64,000 bases of DNA, taken from positions 1,002,001 to 1,066,000 of the forward strand of contig JAGUCH010000009.1 of assembly GCA_019096065.1 (NCBI GenBank), written 5' to 3'. Made by a program: the position numbers and the translations under genes. Below, piece by piece: positions 35,501 to 48,492 of the stretch (its first letter is position 1; each line of letters begins with the position of its first letter). The stretch comes from Paracyclopina nana (lineage: Eukaryota; Arthropoda; Copepoda; Cyclopoida; Cyclopettidae). The notes below the pieces were generated by a model. That model ran no database searches. It worked only from the letters and a program-made list of their open reading frames with translations, and was not told the DNA's origin.

Positions 35501-36396
35501 AAAAACTTAAGTACTACAATTTTTTGTGTCTTAGTAAATGAAGCAGAAAAGATGGCAAAATGTTCGAGCTTTCCAACGCGCAACGTTAACCCTTGAATTT
35601 GCAGTGCTAACTTTAGATTGACTAATTTATAACAGACTGATGCTTTCACTAACGCAGAGAATCGCGGATAAACATATCGCAATATGAGCAAAATTGCTTT
35701 AAATTCACTGGATCAGTCCGCAAAGTGTAAGTAGGTTTGAGATAATCCAACTAACATAAGGGCCTCGAAAAGCTACCATAAGTAGGCATTCAAGTAGGCA
35801 GTTATTAGAGTCTAAATAGGTATTTTTCCATTAAATGAAAAGAGGATAAAAAATGCTCTTTTTCCCCCCAATTGTTTCGAAAGACTTGCGCCGGATCGGT
35901 AAACTGAATTTTTACACGAGGAAATCGACATGACAGTACATAAAATCAGCAAACATACCTTTTTAGCTCCTCTCATGTCGAATTCAATTTTGACATGGAC
36001 CATAGCATTGGGATCATCCAGCATGGTGGGGTCGTGAATTTGCCTCAAATTCAACATGGCTTCTGCCAAACTGTATCTTTTGTAGGGATGATTTTTCATC
36101 AAATACACATCATCTTTGGGGAAAAGCAAGCCCGAATCGGTTTGCCGCAAAGGCTTGGGATCGCCAATGATTCCTTTACTGGCCAACATCAATTGAACCT
36201 TCAGGGGTAACGGAGGAGGATTTTTCCGGAGTCTCTCCTCTTTTTTCTTCTTATTTGCAATGGCTATTTTGCGCTTACGTTCCCGGGTTCCTTTACGAGC
36301 TCGCTCCAAAATGGCAGTCGTGGAAATGGACTGCGATACCACTGGAGAAGTTTGCCTCAAAAGCAAATTCCTCGTTAAATTGGTCAAGGCAAACAT
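29533..36396 (-). CDS. mRpL1: Mitochondrial ribosomal protein L1 (uL1m)
   Basis: Two exons, 35959-36396 and 29533-30231 (phase 0), give 378 residues. The N terminus is a mitochondrial targeting-type sequence (MFALTNLTRNLLLRQTSPVV) followed by a basic ARKGTRERKRK stretch. The L1 fold follows: YSLAEAMLNLRQIHDPTML...VHVKIEFDMRGAKK, then after the intron DRYIEPFSK, ALEAGAVQAGGHELI, and the C-terminal GRLGMSDEELHENLTAILERL typical of L1. The protein forms part of the L1 stalk of the mitochondrial large subunit. The first exon alone reads on into the intron and the second exon's open frame extends to 30333, but the DIEFDMRGAKK|DRYIEPFSK junction restores the family pattern. The single 5.7-kb intron contains an intact GPCR gene, a GPCR pseudogene and two palindromic elements. 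Confidence 0.85.
30370..30540 (-). pseudogene. GPCR pseudogene, exon 2 remnant
   Basis: The minus strand reads NTHNENIVCSTLSLICVL followed by CLLILVTPILMI, closely matching NAHNESIVSGTSSLILVSCLIILVTPIILI of the intact GPCR at 32981-34951. It then jumps to FPRSPPHFKIVMPEMFH, equivalent to the intact C terminus FVRRPAHFKTAMSEIFG, with about 30 codons between them missing. Stop codons occur just upstream in frame. It is a decayed duplicate. Confidence 0.75.
31096..31167 (+). ncRNA. tRNA-like sequence (Lys-CTT-like), probably degenerate
   Basis: A-box-like TGGTTAGAGTGC and B-box-like GGGTTCAAACCCC are spaced as in a tRNA. An anticodon stem-loop CTGGG-CTCTTAA-CTCGG gives anticodon CTT. The acceptor stem does not pair well and the T stem needs a bulge, so this is a tRNA-derived or degenerate copy rather than a confident functional gene. 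Confidence 0.5.
31243..31312 (+). ncRNA. tRNA-like sequence (Asn-GTT-like), degenerate
   Basis: TAGCTCAGTGGTAAGAG (A box) and GAGGTTCGAATCTTGG (B box) are in tRNA-like spacing, with GTT in the anticodon region. Acceptor and T stems contain several mismatches. It lies in the same palindromic element as the previous one. Confidence 0.45.
31800..31990 (-). pseudogene. GPCR pseudogene, exon 1 remnant
   Basis: The minus strand reads TIGNFLLLAIVFL, a stop codon, then KVWHGAQKGTSANQ, parallel to TVGNFLLFTIIIFEKFGMDAQKRTSANQ of the intact GPCR exon 1. The in-frame TGA and loss of the start context mark it as broken. With the remnant at 30370-30540 it forms a tandem duplicate of the GPCR, split by palindromic element A. 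Confidence 0.75.
32085..32284. mobile_element. MITE family 1 copy (GGTTCACCTGC ends)
   Basis: GGCCTGGTTCACCTGCGATA at the left is mirrored by TATAAGCAGGTGAACCATGCC at the right. The internal ATATCGAGCGATATTATGCTGATATTTGCAAATATC is shared with copies near 56628, 57100, 57570 and 60569. Confidence 0.8.
32981..34951 (-). CDS. Orphan rhodopsin-like GPCR (nested in mRpL1 intron)
   Basis: Two exons, 34648-34951 and 32981-33648 (phase 1 junction), give 323 residues. An N-glycosylatable extracellular start (SNQTYEGNDGT) is followed by TM1 with the class A GN motif (STVGNFLLFTIIIF), and six further hydrophobic segments can be placed, e.g. YLTEIAIL, CIAMINFYLGVYL, FWNVIAPSMILMFFILASGAV, LILVSCLIILVTPIILI and FLPIIYFV. 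Canonical LAxxD, DRY and NPxxY motifs are not clear, so it is a divergent family A-like receptor. Ligand unknown. It sits on the same strand within the mRpL1 intron, and a broken duplicate lies immediately downstream. Confidence 0.7.
33720..34515. mobile_element. Palindromic element B with tRNA-like sequence
   Basis: Left hairpin: TATATGTAAACAATTTATAA (33740s) pairs with TTATAAATTGTTTACATATA (33900s). The loop region GGGCTCGAGCTTGCGAGAGCC parallels CCCGAGCCTGCGAGGGC of element A. A second inverted pair, TATATGATGGAAAGTAATTTTC (about 33934) and its complement at about 34494-34515, brackets a tRNA-like unit. The right end GGTAAACTGAATTATA matches element A. It overlaps the intron of the intact GPCR gene (33649-34647). 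Confidence 0.7.
34233..34305 (+). ncRNA. tRNA-like sequence (Arg-CCT-like)
   Basis: GGTAGCTCAGTCAGTAGAGC forms a perfect D arm; TTGGA-CTCCTAA-TCTAG forms an anticodon arm with anticodon CCT; GGGTTCGATCCCC is an intact B box. The 3' end ACTCGGCA does not pair with the 5' end GTATTGG. Best described as a tRNA-derived unit with possibly active pol III promoter boxes. Confidence 0.5.
35885..35948. repeat. Terminal fragment of palindromic element family
   Basis: GCCGGATCGGTAAACTGAAT, then ACACGAGGAAATCGACATGACAGTACATAAAAT, parallels the right end of element A. It lies about 10 bp from the mRpL1 intron donor. Confidence 0.65.
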
Positions 36397-36450
36397 TTTC
36401 TCTTCCGTGCCAAATCAGACAATTCTATTTTTCAAGCTCCGCGAGTTTGT

Positions 36451-36690
36451 TTATTTACCCTTGGCCATTTGACGGATTTTTAATTCTTGTCGTTGACGCA
36501 ACCTCTCTAAATCCATTTGTCGGCACGCATCAAATCTTTGGGCTAAGGGTATAATTATGACACGAATTTTACATGACAGCAAACTTTTATGTAATGAGAA
36601 AAAACAACGCAATTTCAATTCAGCGAAAGCTAAAGTTTGCAATATGGCGATAGTAGGAAGAACGATCATGAGTTTTCGCATAGAACTCAT
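36451..36690 (-). CDS. Possible small protein upstream of mRpL1
   Basis: A 79-codon frame opens with a hydrophobic segment (KLMIVLPTIAILQTLAFA) and ends with a charged helix (DLERLRQRQELKIRQMAKGK). It stops 54 bp before the mRpL1 start on the same strand. It may be a tiny membrane protein, or its 3' portion (from CRQMDLERL) may be an exon preceded by an AG acceptor (CCCTTAG). I do not recognise it. Confidence 0.3.
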   Translation of the reverse strand: MSSMRKLMIVLPTIAILQTLAFAELKLRCFFSLHKSLLSCKIRVIIIPLAQRFDACRQMDLERLRQRQELKIRQMAKGK

Positions 36691-37131
36691 ACAGAGTGTC
36701 CCATAGATTTAGCGATGCTTTGTAAATTGTCTTCTACATTGAGTGTTTTTAAAAATATAGCACGCCGACACATTTGATTGGTTTCACTTTTTCCCTTGGA
36801 AGAACTGGGAATGCTCTGAAAAATGGAATAAGTGGCTTGTGATGTCATGGCAATCATGAAAGCGAAGCCACTTGTTCTGTGCCTATTGTGAGCATGAATA
36901 AATTACATTATGATGTATGTCAAGATTAAAATTATGTAAAAGCCTCTTGTGTTAGTCAAATTAGGAACACCTGATGTCCTCTTTTAAATGTTATCAAAAT
37001 TGGTATCACAAAAGGCTGTGCTTTTGTTCCAATTGCTATAGAGTATGAAACACTTGGACATGATGACTATTTAAAGTCTAGCATTCTCTGCTGAGGTCGC
37101 TCACTGCTTGAAGCTCTGCCACATCATAAAG
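36691..37131. other. Intergenic region, mRpL1 side to metalloprotease
   Basis: Short divergent region presumably carrying the promoter of the metalloprotease. No further feature seen. Confidence 0.5.
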
Positions 37132-39374
37132 ATGATTGCTTTGGTTCTTCTCTTCATTTCTTTGGCATCAGCTCTGCCAAACAAATCAGGTAACTTGCAG
37201 AAGAAGAAGAAAAAAGAACCTGTCACGTTTTGCATGAAACTGTATTTACCCACCCTTCATCAGATCTTATAGGGAAAATAAGCATGATTTTAATCCTACT
37301 TCACAGGCCATGTTCAGATCATTGCTAGAGAATCTAGCAGATCATTCATCCCCGACATTGAAATTGCATTCCCTGATGGCCACATGGATTCTTTGGTGCT
37401 GGATTACTTCTACCCAACATCAGAGGCCAAAAGGGAGAGAGGCCTCACTTGCAACCTCTTTGGATACCTCAAAAATGAGCCCACTGCATGCGTAGGAGTT
37501 TCGGGCTGTTTTGGATCTGAGGACATGCATTTCACCATCAATAGCATGCATAATACTGAGACAAATGCATACATCTTAAAGCCAACTGGAGAAGTTGTCG
37601 TTGTGGAGGACGAGCTCAAGGTACACAGAATCAAATATTCTATTCCAATCTGTATTTAGTAGCCCAATCTGGCAAAGCTGCTGTAAGCCCCGCCCAGTTT
37701 CAATACTTGGTTATGTTATGATTAAAAACGCTAGATGAAGTAAGAGCGGTAGGACATTTTCTCGGTGCAAAAGTACAAGCCGCCAAAAAACCCGAGCTTT
37801 TAAATGATTCTTCAATTAACCCATTCTTTTGTAGGCTTAAAATGTTGCTTCATAATCTTCTTCGCGGAAAATATCTCACGAGATGAAGCAGTGATTTTGT
37901 TTTGCCAAATATGGTAAACTTGAGCCTTAAAAAAATTGTCTCGTTTCGCAAGACCAAGAAACGTCAACAAAATTCTAACTTCTGATTGGCCATCGCAAAT
38001 TTGCACCTGATTTTGATTGGTCCAATAATGTCATGCCGCTCTTACATCGTCTTTAGTTATAATTCTCTGATTTAGAGTGGCTTGTTCCATACTGGAGCTG
38101 TAAAACTCAATGGAGATCACTTGGAAGTGCCCAATGGTCTGAAACTTACTGAGCCCTCCAAAAGGGTTTCCTCAAGGAAAGCCACTTCAGTTCCAAAAGG
38201 AGTGCTTGAAGTCAAGGTAAAATTGCTCTGATCCACATGAGTCAGAATCAATTGAGAATGTTTCAGTTTGGCTATGAAGATTCCTTTTATGCCCAATTCA
38301 ATAAGAGTGAGGCTGCAGCCACCGCCTATGTCGATGCCATGATGGCGCATTTGCAAGCATTTTTCTGCTCGCCATCTCTTGGCACCCAAATAGAGCTTCA
38401 GGTGATTTAATTTTTAATTCATTTCCAAATTAATCATGCATCATCCAGTTAGAGGGTCGATGATGTCACCTACCACAAAGGATATGATTGGGAAGCTGCT
38501 GATGAGTATCTCAATCCAGATGGGCCCATTAACAAAGTCACTGAGGACAACCCTTCCAAAGCTGATGTTTATGCCTACTTGTGCAAAGACAACAATCATG
38601 CATACGGCATGCTCGGCCTTGGCTACGAAGGAGTTGTTTGCATTTGGAAGTCATATGCTTCCAGCATCAGTGAGTGGAGGAAGACGGTGCTTGAAACTGC
38701 GCGGGTTAGTTTATTTTTTATAATTTTTTTATTTAGAATAAGCTTTTTTAATGATTATCTTTTAGATTGTGGCGCATGAGATTGGACACAACTTGGGATT
38801 GGCGCATGACTTTGATGAGAAGCACGAGGGCAAGAATTGTGAGGGAACTGGATTCATGAGTTATGCCGAGCATCCTGATCAGTGGTCAATTTGCAGCAAA
38901 AGTGACTTAATCGACCACTACAACAAAGTGTTGTACTATGCTGATAATTGGCCCAGCATTCAGTGGTGCATTGCAGGTACATGAAGCAATATTTGATGTT
39001 ACTTTGCTTTCACTCATTTTTTTTCATACATAAAAAGCTGACTCCAATGTCTGTGGGAAAGAAATCACATCTACCACCACAACCACCACCACCCCAACCA
39101 CCACCACAACCACCACCACAACTACCACTACCACAACGGTCAAGACATGTGAAGGCAAAGTCGAGAGCTGGGTGGGAGACAAATATTGTGACGAATTTAT
39201 GAATAATCCTGAATGTGGCTTTGATGGTGGCGATTGTTGCCCACCTCACACCAATGCTGATTGGAATTCCTACTGCGAGGTAAGTTCACTTTTTAAAGGC
39301 CCATTTTGAATTTAGTGTGTTAATTCTCTTGGCCGCTCTAGGAATGCAAATGCAAGGAACCAGGCAAGAACTAG
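37132..39374 (+). CDS. Secreted reprolysin-like zinc metalloprotease (M12B type) with LNR domain
   Basis: Eight exons in consistent phase: 37132-37189, 37307-37620, 38076-38216, 38267-38401, 38453-38704, 38766-38976, 39038-39279 and 39342-39374, giving 461 residues. Signal peptide MIALVLLFISLASA; an ADAM-type propeptide-like region with CVGVSGCFG; a catalytic domain with the zinc-binding signature HEIGHNLGLAHD (three His ligands and the Glu base) and a following MSY Met-turn; a Thr-only linker encoded by ACC/ACT repeats; and a Lin-12/Notch repeat-like module VGDKYCDEFMNNPECGFDGGDCC. No transmembrane, disintegrin or thrombospondin module was found, so it is likely a small secreted enzyme. The substrate is unknown. 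AATAAA at 39459-39464. Confidence 0.85.
39070..39138. repeat. (ACC/ACA)n coding microsatellite
   Basis: Tandem ACC/ACA/ACT triplets encode an uninterrupted Thr linker between the protease and LNR modules; likely length-polymorphic. Confidence 0.85.
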
Positions 39375-40213
39375 GAGAAAACCGGATGAATCTTATCAGA
39401 AAAGGCTGAAAATGAATAATATTGTTAAGTTTTTTTTTGTTTTTTTGGACATTATGCCAATAAATCGTTATAGCAATTAAAAACCCTCGTGTGCTTCGTT
39501 TAGAAACATTTTTCTTGTGCTGAAGTTTACTTAAAATTATGGCAGTAATTAGCAATTAGCTTATGAGTCATGTTCCAATATGATGTAGTCAAACATCATC
39601 AATTATGTTTTATTTCATTCTTAGAAAGTGTTGTAAGAATGAAATAAAAAATAAAACAGAAGCTTTTTTATGTTGAGCCATTTTGATCAAAATTGCACAT
39701 GCACAGTCAGCCAGTCCTTTTGGCGCTTTTGACTCTCCATATTTCCAATAGGAAAATGTTAGCAGAGAAATTGTAGTATGTGAATCTGAAACATTACAAA
39801 TGGACCATTCACATCAGTATCATAACAAAATTATTGCCGTTAAGCGATCCAAGCGGCGATTTTTGGCAACAGTTGGGCTAGAGCAACTCTTGTGAATTGA
39901 GATATGTAGGGTGTTAGAAATTACTGAGTTGTGCCAATGATGCTACTACCATCGTGTGATTGTTGGAAATAAGAGACAGCAAAAATAGTCAAAAGATCAC
40001 AAATAAATAAAATGTGGTATCCACATTAATTGCTAGCGCATATAGTATTTAAGAAAGCTTATTAACTAACATATACACACTGGCTTTGCACTATTTGGTA
40101 CACACAATAATCTACAAGATGTCCACTGTGATGTAAGCAGCCCAACCATATTTCTGTCATCATCCATGACACAATAGGTACAAAATGAATTAAAGTTATA
40201 CTCCTGAAATTTT
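39375..40213. other. Intergenic region
   Basis: 3' UTR of the metalloprotease and AT-rich sequence; no gene or clear repeat recognised. Confidence 0.5.
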
Positions 40214-41930
40214 TCAAATGACCTCATAATTAGCAAATTGAATCTCTTGAAATGGACCTACTGTGATGGACCCTTTGCAAAAGCTTGTAACCAACTCAGA
40301 TACCTTAGGTTGATGCAAACAAGCCCCACCAACCTTAGCTGGAGGCAGGGCCACAATTGAGCTGGTTGGCAGTTTTCTGCAATGTGGTGGAATCGACATG
40401 TTGCAAGGCATTCCTCAAATAAGAAAATGATAATAATTAGTTGGTTTAACATTGCTTTATTTACAGCAGCCTATTCTCTACAAACCTAAGCCTTGAAATA
40501 GAGGATCTTCTTGCCTAGGAACCTTCATTTGCCATAACGTTGCATCCCCAGAAGCAATATTGCAATGCTTAAAGCCCATTTTTATGCCTTTGTAAGCAGT
40601 TATATAAGTGAGTAAAGGTTGCCTCGGAGTGGTTATAAGGTTGCTCTAAATCAAATATTTACACGTTTTGAGCTCCAAAATAATGTGAATCACCTTAGAG
40701 TTAGATGTGATGGACCACAAAGTGCAGATATTTGTGGTGGATTCGAGCCTCCAAAAATGGCATTCCTTTGCATCCATGCAGGCCTGGTAGCAATTTGGAG
40801 TGGTCACTTCTTTATCTGGATTTCTGACACTGAAGTAGTAAAAGTCAATCATTTCAATTGTGTCAAAGGAGCAGTTGTAATTTTTGAACTTGACATTGTG
40901 AAAACCAGTTTCTTCAGGGCTCTGTACACCACAAAAAATTGCATTTTCTGAGCTAATGGTGCGCCTTACGCAAGGTCTTTGCAAGCCAAAGCCATACACT
41001 TTCAACCTTCGCAGAATGTCTTGAGCTTCATCTATAATTATAAAGAAAAGCTCAGAAAAAAATAGTGTTTTCTTTTAAAAGCATGTTTTATCTACAATGC
41101 CCACATATTTAATTTAATTAATTATGTTTTAGGCATTTTACAAGAACGTGTGGGGACAATCTAAGTGCCACATCTGGTAGCTCTTAAACTGAACTATTTA
41201 AGTCCCCCTAGCGGATTTTTTTGGTGAAAATGTTGAAAAAGTAGGTAGAATACTTACAGAATGGTCCATTGGTGAGATCACCTCTATACTTGGCAACTGT
41301 GAATATGATACACCTCACGCATTTGTAAACTTTGTAGCTTCAAAAATTTTTTTGGTTACTTTCAGTTAATTTAGGCTTGAAGTCAGCTTTAGAATGAGGT
41401 GTGGTGTATCATAGTCATACAATCTCTGGAGTAAATTAGTCCAATTGTGGCTTTGAAAATGAAAAAGTCCTCAATATCTGAAATAATGAAGCATATTGCT
41501 ATTTCATGTTACTTGATACATTTCCATGTCAAAGAAAGGTACTTTTGCATTCCACTGCGCTGGAAGTGGCCAATTCATTGTATATGGACGAATTCACCAT
41601 TAGTAAGCAAGTGCAAAGAAATGCATCTTCAGAAAAGCTGATGAAATTCGTGTTCTTTGAGGTGCATTTGGACTGACAATCTCCAAAATTCAGCACAGGT
41701 GAGAAAACTTGCTCGATTGGGCCAATCAGCTCCAAATCTTCTTCCACGCAATGATAGTTTTTTACTGAAAAAAAAATTAATTTGCTACTGGCTTGAAGAA
41801 AAATAAACTTACTTGTTGTTTCTTCCATTAAATGAGTGAAGGCTTCTAGGTTTTCTTTATGCCATTCACCTTTCACTTTCTTAGAATGGTATTTTATAAG
41901 GAGAAAGTTCTTTAGTTTTTTCAATTCTAG
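40214..41930 (-). CDS. Cys-rich PAN/apple-like secreted protein (model incomplete)
   Basis: At least two solid exons are seen. The region 41546-41764 encodes KNYHCVEEDLELIGPIEQ, then NFGDCQSKCTSKNTNFISFS and a closing CTC. The region 40697-41032 encodes CVRRTISSENAIFCG, then PNCYQACMDAKECHFWRL and ICTLW. Both show the spacing of PAN/apple-like modules (CxxxC..CxFW). Smaller Cys-rich stretches with splice-like ends follow at about 40481-40574 (HCNIASGDATLW) and 40214-40411. I could not join all exons in one frame or find the true start (an upstream exon near 41816-41924 is likely). PAN modules usually bind proteins or carbohydrate in secreted proteins. Confidence 0.5.
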
Positions 41931-42495
41931 CTTACTTGAAATAGCAAAAGTACAGGAAAAGTTCTAATGATCAGCAGCATTGTTCAATATGCCTGTTTTG
42001 GAACGTGGAAATAAGCGAATGAAGTGCATTTTTGCTGATATAATCTCTAATCTGATATGCATTAAAATTCGTTAAGCAAGATCGAAAAAAAAGAGAATTG
42101 AATTAAGGGCTGCAATTGTTTCAAAATGTCCTCCAATATTCTATATAACCCTTGGCAACCTTGATGAATTTCTCGACTTTTTTGTATCATAACAACGGCG
42201 TCTATTTCAAATAATAATGAGCTTAATGAACACTGAACATCACCTCCGCGTACAAAGGTATTAAAATTACGCATTGTGGGCAAAAAAGTCCGATTGCATT
42301 ATTAGAAAGATTTTCAACACTCGATTTAAGTAGCAATGCATAAATGACATAAAAGCTGAAGTTGTAGCAGAAATACATAATCCTTTGTTTGCCTAAGATT
42401 TCAAAGAGCAAAGACTAAATCGATTTTGGTATGAAGGTGGGGAGTTTTCAAGCACTTTTGAAAATCAGGTGAATATGGGGGGGAATCATCACATT
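41931..42495. other. Intergenic region
   Basis: Between the PAN-like gene and the 3' end of the zinc transporter; nothing recognised. Confidence 0.5.
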
Positions 42496-45308
<2,813 letters not shown>

Positions 45309-46051
45309 TGCGGCTCACCCTAGAAGGCCTTCTTGAAGGCCACAACTGACGAGATGAAAGCTGCTGCAGCTGCTCTCGAGAGGTCTCTGGATCAAACTAT
45401 TCACGAATCTTCTTCAGCTCACACCGACTCGTCTTTCTTTCCATCGTTTTGAGAGCGAGCGGAAAGTCTTGAGGCGATTTGGCGGAAAACCGATGAATGT
45501 TATTTCGAGCAAAATCGCACTTAATTCCACTCCGCACGTGATTATTCACCTTCTGGATTTGATGCTACACTACCGACTGTCCGCCTGAAACGCTCCTCAT
45601 TTCAGCTTTTGCTAGCGCACGCTCGCGTTGAATTTTAGCTCGAGTTCTTCTCGGCGAGCTGATCGAAAATTGACCCGAGCTCTGAACTGTTGGACCTTTC
45701 GTACTTTCTCGGCTTTTCAGCTTGTTCTACTGATGAACCAGTTTCATTATTTTTCCTCTAAAACTGCCAAGTTTTTGCTATGAATGTCTATTTTTGGGTT
45801 TGCATAAGTTTTGGGCATTTTTGCAAAGATGAGAGCCTCATTGTAACGAGATCGCTTCAGCCACCTGACGCGCAGCGTTATCGCCCCTCCACTTTGACGA
45901 GTTTTTGGCCGTTTGATGACATCGCTGCTAAAGCGAAAACAACGTTGACAGTTGGTGTCATCTGGTAGCTTCAAAGGTATCCACAACATCAGAAACGACA
46001 ACGAAGTTCAAGATCTAGCTGAAAAGTGAAAAGTTTTCAGGATTTTCCAGG
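45309..46051. promoter_or_regulatory. Bidirectional promoter region, ZnT and phosphotransferase genes
   Basis: 743 bp separate two head-to-head start codons. The sequence is more GC-rich than other intergenic DNA here and lacks repeats, as expected for a shared housekeeping promoter. No specific factor site is claimed. Confidence 0.5.
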
Positions 46052-47542
46052 ATGTTCGGAGGTCAACCCGTTTTGTCTCGATCTCAAGTGCAAAAACTCC
46101 TGCAGCACAAATACAATTCTGTGAGCTTGTCGTTTGCCGATGCGTTCATGCAAAAATGGTGAGACATTTAACCTTTGAACCTTGATGATTGTTTGCTCAC
46201 TCCTGATCTGATGTCTTGTAGGTGGAATTTTGTCGTCACCCTCGTGCCCATGTGGGTTGCCCCCAACCTGATCACAATCGTGGGCTTGGCCGTCAACGTG
46301 TTCACATCGTTAGTTCATCTTTACTATTGCCCCACAGCAACAGAAACAGTATGGAATTTCTCAAGTCTATGTCTGTAAATGCAATGATCGAGGCCTTCTT
46401 CCTTCTTTTGCAGGTGCCTTGGTGGGTGCCGACGGGCTGTGCTTTGGGGCTTTTCATCTACCAAACTCTTGATGCCATCGATGGCAAGCAGGCAAGAAGG
46501 ACAAACAGCTCCAACGCTCTGGGCGAACTTTTTGACCATGGCTGTGACAGCTTGAGCACCGTCTTTGTCACCTTGGCAGGAGCTTGCTCAATGAGCATGG
46601 GATTCATCCCTTATTGGATGCTATACGAGTGCCTGATGGCCTCCTTCCTGTTTTACCTGGCTCACTGGCAGACCTACGTGACAGGACAGATGAGATTTGG
46701 CAGCTTCGACGTCACGGAGGCCCAAATCACCATGATGGGTGTCATGCTCGTCTCTGCCACTTTGGGCACCAACTTCTGGAGTTGGCAGCTCCTCGGCTTC
46801 ATCCCTCTTCGATGGTTTCCACTGGTCTTTGCCACCTTGGCAGGCCTGCTTTCACTCCCATCCACTGTGAATAAAATTCTATTTGGAGGAGCTGGCAAAA
46901 ATGGCTCTTCAGTCGCTGTACGTTCAAGTCTGCTTAAATTCAAGTAGGATTCCTCCTAACATATTTGATTTATCTTGCAGGGAACGAGCGTACTTAGTCC
47001 AATATTCCCTATATTCTTCGTCATCGTACCTGCTGTCTTAATTGCTGTCAACTCTGAAGAGTCATTATACGAAACCAACCCCATCCTGTACAACTTCACA
47101 TTTGGCATTATTGGGTCAAAGATCACAAACAAACTCATCGTAAGCTTTTCTGTGCATTTATTTGAGCTTCTCGATTTAATTTCCTTACTGTGCAAGGTGG
47201 CTCAAATGACCAAGAGCGAATTGGACTCGCTGGATCGGGCCTTTTTGGCACCTCTGGCCCTATTTGTCAACCAGCAAATGGGCACCAGATTCTCAGAAAC
47301 GAAACTCTTGTGGATTTGTTGGGTAAGTTCAACCTTTTTCCACTCAATGGGTAGGCTATCCAAAAATCAAGTTGGTATCGTTGCAGATTTATGTCGTTTT
47401 CGATTTGATATGCTACTGCTCCAATGTGTGCCTAGAAATATGCAATGGGACTGGTTGGTACCTGTTCAAAATCAACCAGCAACAACAACAGCCTTCTAAC
47501 GTTGGCTCCTCTTCTTCCAATGCTTCCAAACGAAACCGGTGA
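46052..47542 (+). CDS. Choline/ethanolamine phosphotransferase (CEPT/EPT family)
   Basis: Six exons: 46052-46158, 46222-46348, 46414-46917, 46981-47139, 47197-47322 and 47387-47542, giving 392 residues. The CDP-alcohol phosphatidyltransferase signature DG(x)2AR(x)8G(x)3D(x)3D is complete in [23 protein letters not shown]. Early PNLITIVGL and at least eight hydrophobic segments match the family, as does the usual length of 390-415. The enzyme transfers phosphocholine or phosphoethanolamine from the CDP form to diacylglycerol in the ER/Golgi (Kennedy pathway). Substrate preference cannot be read from sequence. The C terminus is a Gln/Ser-rich tail. AATAAA at 47888-47893. Confidence 0.92.
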
Positions 47543-48194
47543 AATTACCCAAATCCAACATCACGTCCACTTAAAAAAAGCACAGTAGTAGTAAAACAGA
47601 TGATGATGATTTTTGAAAGCAGCTTAGTAGTTCTTCTCCTCCTCGAGCATTTGGATTATGATGATGTAAGAGGACTTGAAAAAATGTCGAAAACTTTGCT
47701 ACCTCCTCTTTATGATGATTCCTTCTCTATTTTTTGACAGACAGTTCACAGGTAGGCTCTCTCTCTTTTCTCTCTTCCCGATCCCGCTTATGAAACCATA
47801 AAGTGCTGCGCCTTAATACTACTACGATTTCGAGTTACAAATTGATGATTCCCTTTTAGTTTTGTTGATATTTGTTAATGATGTATGAATAAACTAGACC
47901 AGTTCAAGCGTCTGGTGAGGAAACAATTTGGCAACTTTTATGGTAAGAAGGTTTTGGTGGTGCAAGTGGGAGTCAAACATCATTTGAGCACTTTCATAAT
48001 ATGTGTATAGTAAAAGGTAGTATCACAACAGGATCAAAGATGTCTTTAAAGATAATACTGCTCAGAGTATTTGCATGTGCTAGGTTGTTGTACTTCTTCT
48101 GAGGTATATGTCGGGTACATGTAGTAGTTGAAGGAAGATAGATATAGTATGCCTTTTTCCATTGCTTCAAATGTCCTCCATTTTCTGCCTATTT
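47543..48194. other. 3' UTR and intergenic region
   Basis: Downstream of the phosphotransferase; contains its AATAAA. No other gene seen. Confidence 0.5.
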
Positions 48195-48465
48195 CCTCTA
48201 GTTGGCATGATCGTTAGCAGGAGTTGATGATGTGGACGATGTCATCATAGGTAAAGATCAAATCGTTCAGCTCGCCTTCCTTGAACACATGGTGGCATTG
48301 GCAAAAGGCCTGAGGCCCTCTGAATATCTGACTGCTGCAATGATTCGTTTGAACTAGCTGTGCCAAGTGAAGCTCTGTTCAAGCTCATCTTGTTAGTTGA
48401 CCCATTTCTGCTTCAGCATCTTTGCCTCATCATTGGGATGTCCAGCAAAGTGTCTTCATTCTAAG
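48195..48465 (-). pseudogene. Decayed tandem copy of the TRM9B-like 3' end
   Basis: This stretch matches 48530-48795 at an offset of 333 bp in the same orientation, e.g. GTTGATGATGTGGACG vs GCTGATGATGTGGAGG, CTCGCCTTCCTTGAACACATGG vs CTCGCCTTCCCTGAACACATGG, and TGACTGCTGCAATGATTCGTTTGA in both. It corresponds to the last roughly 90 codons including YYHVFREGELDYLI, but carries indels and substitutions and lies beyond the gene's stop codon. Confidence 0.8.
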
Positions 48466-48492
48466 AATACTGTATTGACATCCTTGCTAGAT

